A DNA stretch of 64,000 nt from Pseudomonas segetis (lineage in GTDB: Bacteria; Pseudomonadota; Gammaproteobacteria; Pseudomonadales; Pseudomonadaceae). This document shows, piece after piece, positions 52,866 through 60,629 of this stretch. Under the pieces are notes generated by a model. It was not told the DNA's origin. It did not search any database and saw nothing but the letters and a program-made list of their open reading frames with translations. Both the position numbers and the translations under genes were made by a program. Every line of letters begins with the position of its first letter. Positions within the stretch are counted from its first letter, which is position 1. The stretch covers positions 62,001-126,000 of the forward strand of contig NZ_FZOG01000008.1 in assembly GCF_900188155.1 (NCBI RefSeq), given 5' to 3'.

Positions 52866-52896
52866 CGCCTCAATACAACTAAAGTCTTGAACCACT

Positions 52897-52912
52897 TGGC
52901 ACAGCTTTCGCT
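52897..52912 (+). promoter_or_regulatory. Predicted sigma-54 (-24/-12) promoter
   Basis: TGGCAC (52897-52902) with TCGCT (52908-52912) gives GG-N10-GC, the invariant spacing for RpoN promoters. It lies about 100 bp before the GntP-type permease gene and downstream of two candidate enhancer dyads. Confidence 0.75.
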
Positions 52913-52986
52913 CTAGTAAACCCAGATGTGCGTATGCCTGTCTGTGACGCACAGCTTTAGCCGGCCCGCCAACTAGAGCGGCGCCT

Positions 52987-53004
52987 AAAACAACAACAAA
53001 AAGG
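52987..53004 (+). promoter_or_regulatory. Crc/Hfq-type A-rich motif at ribosome-binding site
   Basis: AAAACAACAACAAAAAGG consists of AAN repeats fused to the AAGGA ribosome-binding site of the permease gene. This is the catabolite activity motif through which Hfq/Crc block translation in Pseudomonas. Confidence 0.7.
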
Positions 53005-53012
53005 AATGACCT

Positions 53013-54398
53013 ATGGGTACCCTCGGTATTCTGATTTCACTCGCACTGTTGATGTACCTCGCTTATCGCGGCATCAATGTGCTGATTCTCGCCCCGTTGC
53101 TTGCCCTGCTGGCGCTGCTGTTTTCCGGCGAAGCCAGCATGCTGCTGCCCACCTACACCCAAGTATTCATGAAGGCCATGGGCGGCTACGTCATCCAGTT
53201 CTTCCCGTTATTCCTGCTTGGGGCATTATTCGGCAAGTTAATGGACGACTCGGGGTCTGCTCGCGCCATTGCCCATGGCATCGTCGCTAAAGTTGGCAGC
53301 GAGCGCGCCATTCTGGCCATTGTGCTGGCCTGCGGCATTCTCACTTACGGCGGCGTCTCATTGTTCGTGGTGGCATTCGCCGTGTATCCAATTGGCGCCG
53401 CCCTGTTTCGCGAGGCGGGTATTCCCAAGCGCTTGATCCCGGGCGCGATTGCCCTGGGTTCATTTACCTTTACCATGACCGCGCTGCCCGGCACTCCGGC
53501 CATCCAGAATGCGATTCCCAACCCCTTCTTTGGCACCGACGCCTTTGCCGCGCCAGGGCTTGGCATTATTGCCGGCTCCATCATGTTTGGCCTGGGAACC
53601 TGGTGGCTGACCTCCCAAGCGCGCAAACTCAAGGCAGCCGGCGAAGGCTATGGCGAACATCAGGATGACCCGGTTCTGGAAACGCACGCCTACACGCCTA
53701 GCTTCTGGCTGGCACTGCTGCCCATACTGCTGGTGATTGGCCTGAACTTCCTGATGGCCAAGCAAATCTTGCCAAATATCGATGCCAGCTACCTGGCCAA
53801 GCCTGAATTTGGCGGTTTGTCTGACGCTAAATCCCTGATTGGTATCTGGGCGATTATCGTGGCCCTGGCCGTCGCGGTTCTGCTGTTGATTGTGCTGCAC
53901 TGGAAGCGCTGGATGGACCTCAAGAAAACCGTCAACGAGGGCTCGTTTGGCTCAATGCTGCCGATTTTGAATACTGCTGCCGAAGTCGGTTATGGCACGG
54001 TCATCGCTTCCCTGGCAGGCTTCGTGGTGATCCGCGACCTGGTCTTGGGCGTCTCCGATAACCCGCTGATCTCCGAAGCGGTGGCGGTGAATATCCTGGC
54101 CGGTATTACTGGCTCGGCATCCGGCGGCATGTCCATCGCCCTTAAAACGCTCGGTGAGCAGTACATGACACTGGCCACTTCAGCGGGTATCAGCCCGGAG
54201 CTCTTACACCGCGTCGCGGCAATGGCCTCGGGCTGCATGGATACCTTGCCACATAACGGTGCGGTCATCTCCTTGCTGGCGATCTGCAAGCTCACTCACC
54301 GCGAGTCGTACAAGTTCATCTTCGTCAATACCGTGGCCTTTCCAATGCTTGCATTGGCGGTGGTCATTACCCTCGGCACCCTGTTCGGTAGTTTTTAA
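53013..54398 (+). CDS. GntP-family permease
   Basis: A 461-residue membrane protein with about 12 to 14 helices. The segments LVLACGILTYGGVSLFVVAF-like (ILTYGGVSLFVV), GAIALGSFTFTMTALPGTPA and MASGCMDTLPHNGAVISLL are those of the gluconate/GntP family, which also transports other organic acids such as glycerate and hydroxybutyrate. Its partner gene encodes a CoA-transferase, so a short-chain keto- or hydroxy-acid is more likely than gluconate. It is preceded by a sigma-54 promoter and a Crc/Hfq motif. A hairpin at 54403-54437 separates it from the CoA-transferase gene. Confidence 0.85.
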   Translation: MGTLGILISLALLMYLAYRGINVLILAPLLALLALLFSGEASMLLPTYTQVFMKAMGGYVIQFFPLFLLGALFGKLMDDSGSARAIAHGIVAKVGSERAILAIVLACGILTYGGVSLFVVAFAVYPIGAALFREAGIPKRLIPGAIALGSFTFTMTALPGTPAIQNAIPNPFFGTDAFAAPGLGIIAGSIMFGLGTWWLTSQARKLKAAGEGYGEHQDDPVLETHAYTPSFWLALLPILLVIGLNFLMAKQILPNIDASYLAKPEFGGLSDAKSLIGIWAIIVALAVAVLLLIVLHWKRWMDLKKTVNEGSFGSMLPILNTAAEVGYGTVIASLAGFVVIRDLVLGVSDNPLISEAVAVNILAGITGSASGGMSIALKTLGEQYMTLATSAGISPELLHRVAAMASGCMDTLPHNGAVISLLAICKLTHRESYKFIFVNTVAFPMLALAVVITLGTLFGSF

Positions 54399-54402
54399 AC
54401 CA

Positions 54403-54437
54403 CAAGCATGCCGGGGTTTTCGACCTCGGCATGCTTG
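54403..54437 (+). other. Intercistronic hairpin between permease and CoA-transferase
   Basis: CAAGCATGCCG (54403-54413) and CGGCATGCTTG (54427-54437) form a perfect 11-bp stem that begins 5 bp after the permease stop. It has no T-tract, so an attenuator or stability element is likely. Confidence 0.6.
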
Positions 54438-54480
54438 GTTCACGCCAGTCTTGGACTTCCTTAGTTTTCGAGTATTCGCC

Positions 54481-56034
54481 ATGAGTAAAGTCATGAGCGC
54501 AGCCGCGGCAGTGGCGCGCATAACCGATAACAGCAATATCGCCACGGGCGGATTCGTCGGCATCGGGTTTGCCGAAGAAATCGCCATCGCCCTGGAACAG
54601 CGTTTTCAACAGGAGCAAAGCCCGCGCGACCTGACATTGGTGTACGCCGCAGGTCAAGGTGACGGCAAGCAACGTGGCCTCAACCACCTTGCCCACCAGG
54701 GGCTTGTGCGTCGGGTTATCGGTGGCCATTGGGGCCTGGTGCCAGGCTTGCAGAAGCTCGCGGTGGATAACCTCATCGAAGCCTACAACCTGCCGCAAGG
54801 AGTAATCTCGCAACTGTTCCGCGACATCGCAGCCGGCAAACCCGGGCAACTGTCCAAGGTCGGCCTGGGCACCTTTGTCGACCCGGACTTTGGCGGCGGC
54901 AAACTCAACCAGCGTACCCAGGCCGAGCTGGTGCGCAAGATGCCAATCGATGGCCAGGATTATTTGTTTTACCCGACCTTCCCGATTGATGTCGGCATCG
55001 TCCGTGCAACCAGCGCCGACACCGAAGGAAACCTCAGTTTTGAACGCGAAGCCCTGACCATTGAAAGCCTGGCCATCGCCATGGCTGCGCACAACAGCGG
55101 CGGCCTGGTCATTGCACAGGTCGAGCGTATGGTTGAAAGCGCCACGCTCAATCCGCGAGATGTGAAGATTCCTGGAATCCTGGTCGATTGCATCGTGGTC
55201 GCTCAACCAGAAAACCATCAACAGACCTTTGCCACAGCTTATAACCCGGCATTCTCCGCCGAAACACGCGTCCCCTTCGACAGCCTCGCGCCCATGCCAC
55301 TTGAGATACGCAAGCTGATTGCCAGGCGCGCGGCCATGGAGTTGTCATCTGGCGCCGTGGTCAATCTCGGTATTGGCATGCCCGAGGGTGTTGCGGCCGT
55401 TGCAGCCGAGGAAGGCATGATAGATATGCTCACGCTCACGGCTGAGCCCGGCGTGATTGGTGGCGTCCCTGCATCAGGACTGGATTTTGGCGCCGCGAGC
55501 AATCACAGCGCATTGCTCGACCAGCCTTATCAATTCGACTTCTACGATGGCGGCGGGCTTGACCTGGCTGTTCTCGGACTTGCCCAGGCCGATGTTGAAG
55601 GCAATCTCAACGTATCCAGGTTTGGCAGTCGCCTGGCGGGTGCTGGCGGTTTTATCAATATCAGCCAGAACGCCAAGCGTGTGGTATTTGTCGGCACCTT
55701 TAGTGCGGGCAAGCAGGATATCCAGATTGTCGATGGGCAACTGAAAATCAATCAGGACGGCGATATGTGCAAGTTCGTCGAACAGGTCGAGCACCGTACA
55801 TTCTCCGGGCAGCACGCTACCGAGCGCGGACAACCTGTGCTGTACGTTACCGAGCGCTGCGTGTTCCAACTCACAGCGCAGGGCCTGGAGCTGATAGAAA
55901 TAGCCCCCGGTGTAGACCTGCAGCGCGATATATTGCAGCGCATGGCATTCGCCCCCATTGTACGCAACCCCAAGCTGATGGACGCCAGGCTGTTCGCCGA
56001 AGGTGCCATGGGCCTGAAAGCAACGCTGGCTTGA
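54481..56034 (+). CDS. Fused acyl-CoA:carboxylate CoA-transferase (family I)
   Basis: A 517-residue protein joining both CoA-transferase halves in one chain, as in YdiF-type acetate/3-oxoacid CoA-transferases. The N-half has ATGGFVGIGFAEEIA and GGHWGLVPGL. The C-half has VNLGIGMPEGVAAVA and TAEPGVIGG, whose Glu is the acyl-enzyme nucleophile. It activates short-chain keto or hydroxy acids with CoA from acetyl- or succinyl-CoA. The ATG at 54481 starts the family sequence; the frame open upstream lies within the permease gene. With the permease it should form a single uptake-activation module. Confidence 0.9.
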   Translation: MSKVMSAAAAVARITDNSNIATGGFVGIGFAEEIAIALEQRFQQEQSPRDLTLVYAAGQGDGKQRGLNHLAHQGLVRRVIGGHWGLVPGLQKLAVDNLIEAYNLPQGVISQLFRDIAAGKPGQLSKVGLGTFVDPDFGGGKLNQRTQAELVRKMPIDGQDYLFYPTFPIDVGIVRATSADTEGNLSFEREALTIESLAIAMAAHNSGGLVIAQVERMVESATLNPRDVKIPGILVDCIVVAQPENHQQTFATAYNPAFSAETRVPFDSLAPMPLEIRKLIARRAAMELSSGAVVNLGIGMPEGVAAVAAEEGMIDMLTLTAEPGVIGGVPASGLDFGAASNHSALLDQPYQFDFYDGGGLDLAVLGLAQADVEGNLNVSRFGSRLAGAGGFINISQNAKRVVFVGTFSAGKQDIQIVDGQLKINQDGDMCKFVEQVEHRTFSGQHATERGQPVLYVTERCVFQLTAQGLELIEIAPGVDLQRDILQRMAFAPIVRNPKLMDARLFAEGAMGLKATLA

Positions 56035-56124
56035 GGATTAGCAGCGCGCCCACCGGGCCTTGCCAGCCTGGCCTGATCCACTCGCAGAGTGAATGCCCTG
56101 ATGTGGTTCAGGCCCAGAAATGAA

Positions 56125-56159
56125 AACACCCTGCGAGAACTTCGTCTTCGCAGGGTGTT
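56125..56159. terminator. Bidirectional terminator
   Basis: AACACCCTGCGA (56125-56136) pairs with TCGCAGGGTGTT (56148-56159), with a T-tract on the minus strand. It can end both the CoA-transferase and the Pmp3-type transcripts. Confidence 0.8.
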
Positions 56160-56207
56160 GGATGACTCTCCAACGCCGCACATCAAGTGCGGCGTCAGGC
56201 GCTGCAC

Positions 56208-56366
56208 TCAACGCTTGGCAATAATCCAGACGGCGTGAACGATACCTGGAATGTAACCGCACAAGGTCAACAGGATATTCAGCCAGAAAGCGCCTCCCAG
56301 GCCGACTTGCAGGAAAACACCAAGTGGCGGTAACAAAATGGCGATCAAAATTCGGATCAGATCCAT
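56208..56366 (-). CDS. YqaE/Pmp3-family membrane protein
   Basis: A 52-residue protein with two membrane helices (LIRILIAILLPPLGVFLQVG and FWLNILLTLCGYIPGIVHAV, then WIIAKR). The PP-x-GVFLQVG pattern and size are those of the Pmp3/UPF0057 family, linked to membrane potential and stress tolerance. AAAGGAG is 8 bases before the ATG at 56366, which fixes the start. It is monocistronic. Confidence 0.9.
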   Translation of the reverse strand: MDLIRILIAILLPPLGVFLQVGLGGAFWLNILLTLCGYIPGIVHAVWIIAKR

Positions 56367-56526
56367 TGAAAAGCTCCTTTGTGGATGCCCCGGCATTGGG
56401 TACGTAAATTTTGACTCGTCATTGCCCCGACAGTTCAGCCTGTGTGTGTTTACTCAGCGCCATCCCTGGCAACGGCGTCCAGCAAACAGTGGCTGAAACC
56501 GGCGCCGCATATACCTCCGGACCAGG

Positions 56527-56766
56527 TTAAGGCTGCAAGCGATTTACCGCTTTGGACTGTCTTGCAGTACCGCCCAATTGGCGATTTAGCTGCTCGACCA
56601 GGGTAATGACCCCAGCAATTTTCTGATGGATACCGGGCCTTTCCACGGCTGCGGTTTCTTGCTTCGCGATTGTGTCAAACGCCAACAATTGGCCCGGGCA
56701 TTCTTCAGCTTCTAGCTGCTGTGCCGGGTCGAACAAATCAAAGTGGGTGAGCCTGTAGGTATTCAT
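56527..56766 (-). CDS. Small hypothetical protein, 79 residues
   Basis: MNTYRLTHFDLFDPAQQLEA and the following FDTIAKQETAAVERPGIHQK suggest a soluble, mostly helical protein. No motif is recognised. The ribosome-binding site AAGGAG at 8 bases from the ATG is excellent, which is the main evidence for the gene. It is divergent from the FMN reductase gene, with a T-rich stem-loop between the two. Confidence 0.6.
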   Translation of the reverse strand: MNTYRLTHFDLFDPAQQLEAEECPGQLLAFDTIAKQETAAVERPGIHQKIAGVITLVEQLNRQLGGTARQSKAVNRLQP

Positions 56767-56817
56767 GGTGTTCTCCTTGAAGGCTTCATGGGTTAGAGCT
56801 CAGGAGGCAGTTCAGCT

Positions 56818-56865
56818 AAAAAAACGTGCAAAACCCCAGGCTGTATCCTGAGGCGAAGTTTTTTT
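56818..56865. terminator. Stem-loop with A/T flanks in a divergent intergenic region
   Basis: AAAAAAAC (56818-56825) pairs with GTTTTTTT (56858-56865), enclosing CCCCAGG/CCTGAGG. This is terminator-like on both strands, yet the flanking annotated genes are transcribed away from it. An unannotated short transcript may end here. Confidence 0.5.
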
Positions 56866-57030
56866 GTAATTTGAATATCCACACAATTAATGACAATTGC
56901 ACAACAGGTTCCGCCCTTTTCTGCTTAGGTTCAAACCTTTGCGAAATACGACTGTCAAGCTTTTGTAGCTATAGTCTGTTCTACCGCATCCGTAGAGCTG
57001 CGTTTCCATTAATCAGCAGAGAGAGCATTT

Positions 57031-57591
57031 ATGAGCAAGCAATACACCGTCGCCGTCTTGGTCGGCAGCCTGCGCAAAGCTTCGATCAATCGCAAACTTG
57101 CACTGGCCCTGGCTGATCTGGCTCCCCCGTCATTACAGTTGAAGATCATCGAAATCGGAGCCTTGCCGCTGTACAACGAAGACATCGATGTCGAACCCGC
57201 ACCGGACGCCTACACCGAGTTTCGCAATCAAGTTAAGGCAACCGACGCACTGCTGTTCGTCACTCCCGAGTACAACCGCTCGGTGCCTGCCCCAATGAAG
57301 AACGCTATTGATGTGGGCTCGCGTCCTTACGGCCAGAGTGTATTCAGTGACAAGCCAGGTGCGGTGCTAAGCGCATCGCCGGGCGCCGTTGGCGGCTTTG
57401 GCGCCAACCATCACCTGCGCCAGTCAATGGTATTTCTCAATGTGCAAATGATGCAGCAACCAGAAGCCTATCTGGGCGGTGCCGGCAGTTTCTTCGACGA
57501 CAACGGCCAGCTCAGCGACAGCGTCAAACCTTTCCTGCAAAAGTTTATCGACGCCTATGCAAAGTGGGTCGAACTGCACCACAAGGCCTGA
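57031..57591 (+). CDS. NADPH-dependent FMN reductase (ChrR/azoreductase-like)
   Basis: A 186-residue flavodoxin-fold protein. The FMN phosphate loop is GSLRKASINRKLA (residues 12-24), and the second FMN contact is TPEYNRSVPAPMKNAID with Gly-Ser-Arg-Pro-like GSRPYGQS. Such quinone or chromate reductases protect against oxidative stress and reduce azo dyes or chromate. GAGAG precedes the ATG by about 8 bases. It is monocistronic; a GC hairpin (57602-57622) follows the stop. Confidence 0.88.
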   Translation: MSKQYTVAVLVGSLRKASINRKLALALADLAPPSLQLKIIEIGALPLYNEDIDVEPAPDAYTEFRNQVKATDALLFVTPEYNRSVPAPMKNAIDVGSRPYGQSVFSDKPGAVLSASPGAVGGFGANHHLRQSMVFLNVQMMQQPEAYLGGAGSFFDDNGQLSDSVKPFLQKFIDAYAKWVELHHKA

Positions 57592-57601
57592 GTAAAGAGG
57601 T

Positions 57602-57622
57602 GCGCCGCTATTGTTGCGGCGC
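57602..57622 (+). terminator. GC-rich hairpin after FMN reductase gene
   Basis: GCGCCGC (57602-57608) pairs with GCGGCGC (57616-57622) around TATTGTT, 10 bp after the stop. The T-tract is absent. A second palindrome (AACCCCGCTTT/AAAGCGAGGTT, 57675-57697) lies beyond it. The stretch up to 57958 contains no convincing gene. Confidence 0.5.
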
Positions 57623-57958
57623 CCCCAGGACAAAGGGGCTGGAGCTTGCAAAAAGCAAACCCCGGAAAAAAGAAAACCCCGCTTTAAAAGCGAGGTTCAT
57701 GCAGACTGTATCCGATCTTCCTTGACCTGCTTGCCATCCTGGCAGGCATTCCATCGTATCCATGATAGTAATACGTGCTTCCTGCACTACGTCCACGCGA
57801 TCTAATTTAGGCTATTGCCGTTATAGGCAACAGGGCTAAAACATGACGCTGCTTGTAAGCATTTCGCTATATAAAACCAACCAAGCGTTTGATCGGCTTG
57901 CGTTCTTCTGCGATTTTGCTCACATTTACATAAAACAATCAGACTAACGCCAACTGCC

Positions 57959-58627
57959 ATGCCATCTCTAAAACCACTGATCCTGTTCGCGTTTTCCAGC
58001 CTGGCCTGCATTACCAGCCTCGCAGGCCCGACCGGGGGACAAACACAAACGGCTGACCACAAGAGCGCCGAACAGCTGCTGTGGAAGACTGTTTACGCAA
58101 ACGGCGGCGCAACCCTCTATTGCGGCCAGGCATTCGACCAGCAAAGCGGCTTGCTGACGCTTAGCGAGGTCTACAACGGCAAGCAGCTAAAGCGCGCCCT
58201 GCGCTGTACCACCGACAACCAATGTGCGGTGGTCAACCCACGCTACCCCTACATGAAGGCCGACTTGCATAACCTCTACCCGGCACTTGCCCGCGCCGAA
58301 CTGGTTCGACGCAACGCACAGTTCGGGGAACTGGATGACAACGCGGCGAACAAGCTGGCCGACATTGGCTGCCAGATGCAGGCAACCTTTCAGTTGGTTG
58401 AACCTCGCGATGACGCCAAGGGCAACATTGCCCGGGCAATTTTCTATATGGCCAGCGAATACGACTTGCCAATTATTGGCCCGGTGCAAATGTACAAGAA
58501 ATGGAACCAGATCGACCCGCCCGATACCGCCGAGAAAGCCCGCAACGATAAAATCGCCGAGCTGCAAGGCATCCGCAACCGCTTTATTGACGATCCATCG
58601 TTGGCCGAGCGAATCAGCAACAACTGA
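57959..58627 (+). CDS. endA: Periplasmic endonuclease I
   Basis: A 222-residue protein with signal peptide (KPLILFAFSSLACITSLAG). The landmarks KADLHNLYPA, VEPRDDAKGNIARAIFYMAS (metal-binding Asn of DAKGNIAR in place) and KARNDKIAELQGIRNRFIDD match endonuclease I, which cuts double- and single-stranded DNA in the periplasm. Four Cys residues fit the disulfide pattern of the family. It is followed by a perfect bidirectional terminator. The ribosome-binding site is weak. Confidence 0.85.
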   Translation: MPSLKPLILFAFSSLACITSLAGPTGGQTQTADHKSAEQLLWKTVYANGGATLYCGQAFDQQSGLLTLSEVYNGKQLKRALRCTTDNQCAVVNPRYPYMKADLHNLYPALARAELVRRNAQFGELDDNAANKLADIGCQMQATFQLVEPRDDAKGNIARAIFYMASEYDLPIIGPVQMYKKWNQIDPPDTAEKARNDKIAELQGIRNRFIDDPSLAERISNN

Positions 58628-58634
58628 TTTTCCA

Positions 58635-58670
58635 GCACTAAAAAACCCGCCGAAGCGGGTTTTTTAGTGC
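58635..58670. terminator. Bidirectional intrinsic terminator
   Basis: GCACTAAAAAACCCGC (58635-58650) and GCGGGTTTTTTAGTGC (58655-58670) form a perfect 16-bp stem with a 4-base loop. It ends both endA and the convergent acyl-CoA dehydrogenase gene. Confidence 0.93.
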
Positions 58671-58682
58671 CGAAGCGACTGC

Positions 58683-60461
58683 TTAGAACTGCGCAGCGTC
58701 AAGCAGATACAAGCTTTCGCTACCGGCCTTGACCGAAGCACTCAAGGAATGAATGCGTGGCAAGATACGGGCAAAGTAGAAGCGCGCTGTGCCGAGCTTG
58801 CTTGCATAGAAGTCATCTTCACCCTGCTTGGCCAATGCCGTGCGCGCCATCAGCGCCCACATGTAGGCATAGGCGGTGTAGCCAAAGGCATGCAGGTACT
58901 CGACCGAAGCCGCACCGATCTCATTCGGATTGCTCTTGGCGCGCTCCAGCAAGTCCGCGGTCATCTGTTCAAGAATGCTGATTGCACCTTTGAGCGGCTC
59001 AACAAACTCGGACAGCGAGGAGTCGGCCGAATCGGTGAAGGCTTTGATTTCGTCAGCGAAGTGCTTGTAGAACGCCCCGCCACTGCCGATCACCTTGCGG
59101 CCAACCAGGTCAAGCGCCTGGATACCATTGGTGCCTTCGTAGATCTGGGTGATACGGCAGTCACGAACCAACTGCTCCTGGCCCCACTCACGTATAAAAC
59201 CATGACCACCGAAAATCTGCTGGCCGTGGATTGTAGTCTCCAGCCCGACGTCGGTGAGGAAGGCTTTGGCCACGGGCGTCAGCAGAGCAACCAGCTCTTC
59301 GGCACGTTTGCGCGTGGCCGGATCTTCGCTGAACTTGGCGGTATCGAGTTGCATGGCAACATAGCTGGAGAATGCACGACCGCCTTCGTTCAGCGACTTC
59401 ATGGTCAGCAACATGCGCCGAACATCAGGGTGCACGATAATGGGGTCAGCGGCTTTGTCCGTTGCAACCGGGCCAGTCGGCGCACGGCTCTGGATACGCT
59501 CGCGCGCATATTCGATCGCGCTTTGGTAAGAACGCTCACCGGTCGACAAGCCCTGGATACCCACTCCCAGACGTTCGTAGTTCATCATGGTGAACATTGC
59601 CGCCAGGCCACGGTTCGGTGCATCAATGATGTAGCCGGTCGCGCCGTCGAAGTTCATCACGCAGGTTGCCGAAGCCTTGATCCCCATCTTGTGCTCGATA
59701 GAACCGCAGGACAGGCTGTTAGCTTCGCCCAGGGAGCCATCGGCGTTGACCATGAACTTGGGTACCAGGAACAGCGAGATGCCTTTCGGGCCCGCTGGCG
59801 CATCTGGCAGCTTGGCCAATACCAGGTGAATGATGTTTTCGGTCAGGTCGTGTTCACCGCCGGTGATAAAGATCTTGGTACCGCTGACTTTGTAGCTGCC
59901 ATCTGCCTGCGGCTCAGCCTTGGTGCGGATAATGCCCAGGTCAGTACCGGCATGCGGCTCGGTCAGGCACATGGAGCCTGCCCAGGTGCCGGCATACATG
60001 TTTGGCAGGTACTTTTCCTTGAGCTCTTCGCTGGCGTGGGCGTTGATCGACAGGCAAGCGCCTGCGGTCAGCATAGGGTACAGGCCAAACGACAGGTTGG
60101 CCGAGTTGACCATTTCCTCGACCTGGGCCGAGATCACCTTGGGCATGCCCATGCCGCCGAACATGGCATCGCCACCAACACCCACCCAACCGCCTTCGGC
60201 GTAGGTTTTATAGGCCTGCGGGAAGCCATCCGGGGTTTTCACCGCACCGTTGCTCCAGCTGCAGCCTTCTTCATCGCCGCTACGGTTGAGCGGGGCAATA
60301 ATACCGGCAGTGACCTTGCCTGCTTCTTCGAGGATTGCATTGGCGGTTTCTTCATCAACCACTTCAGCCAAAGCCGGCAACTGAGCCCAAAGCTTTGATA
60401 CTTCAAAAACTTCGTTAAGTACAAAACGCATATCGCGCAGGGGAGCTTTGTAGTCCGCCAT
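58683..60461 (-). CDS. Acyl-CoA dehydrogenase with C-terminal DmdC-type domain
   Basis: A 592-residue flavoenzyme. It has a short N-terminal ADYKAPLRDMRFVLNEVFE, then the acyl-CoA dehydrogenase segments MCLTEPHAGTDLGIIRTKA, GTKIFITGGEHD and NYERLGVGIQGLS, and late GHGFIREWGQEQLVRDCRI (catalytic Glu region) plus an extra C-terminal domain. This matches FadE-like enzymes of Pseudomonas and the DmdC group, which oxidise acyl-CoA to enoyl-CoA in beta-oxidation with electron transfer to ETF. AGGA lies 7 bases before the ATG at 60461. It is a paralogue of the next gene upstream. Confidence 0.93.
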   Translation of the reverse strand: MADYKAPLRDMRFVLNEVFEVSKLWAQLPALAEVVDEETANAILEEAGKVTAGIIAPLNRSGDEEGCSWSNGAVKTPDGFPQAYKTYAEGGWVGVGGDAMFGGMGMPKVISAQVEEMVNSANLSFGLYPMLTAGACLSINAHASEELKEKYLPNMYAGTWAGSMCLTEPHAGTDLGIIRTKAEPQADGSYKVSGTKIFITGGEHDLTENIIHLVLAKLPDAPAGPKGISLFLVPKFMVNADGSLGEANSLSCGSIEHKMGIKASATCVMNFDGATGYIIDAPNRGLAAMFTMMNYERLGVGIQGLSTGERSYQSAIEYARERIQSRAPTGPVATDKAADPIIVHPDVRRMLLTMKSLNEGGRAFSSYVAMQLDTAKFSEDPATRKRAEELVALLTPVAKAFLTDVGLETTIHGQQIFGGHGFIREWGQEQLVRDCRITQIYEGTNGIQALDLVGRKVIGSGGAFYKHFADEIKAFTDSADSSLSEFVEPLKGAISILEQMTADLLERAKSNPNEIGAASVEYLHAFGYTAYAYMWALMARTALAKQGEDDFYASKLGTARFYFARILPRIHSLSASVKAGSESLYLLDAAQF

Positions 60462-60586
60462 GGTCATTCCTCAAAACTTGAATACAGATTCGCAACAGTC
60501 TTTGGAGTGTACCCGAACAACATTGGTGACACATAGGGTCGAGTTGTGACCAGTAATTCACAAACCGTTTGCATATTATTGAAATA

Positions 60587-60612
60587 AAAAGACCTGCCAA
60601 ATGGCAGGTCTT
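60587..60612 (-). terminator. Intrinsic terminator after upstream acyl-CoA dehydrogenase gene
   Basis: AAGACCTGCC (60589-60598) pairs with GGCAGGTCTT (60603-60612), followed by T-rich sequence on the minus strand. It separates the two paralogues, which therefore have their own promoters. Confidence 0.88.
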
Positions 60613-60629
60613 GGTCAGCCGGCCGCTGG

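Noticed and set aside
58749..60398. 549-residue frame on the plus strand
   Set aside because: It lies entirely opposite the well-supported acyl-CoA dehydrogenase gene and shows no family features; long antisense frames are common at high GC.
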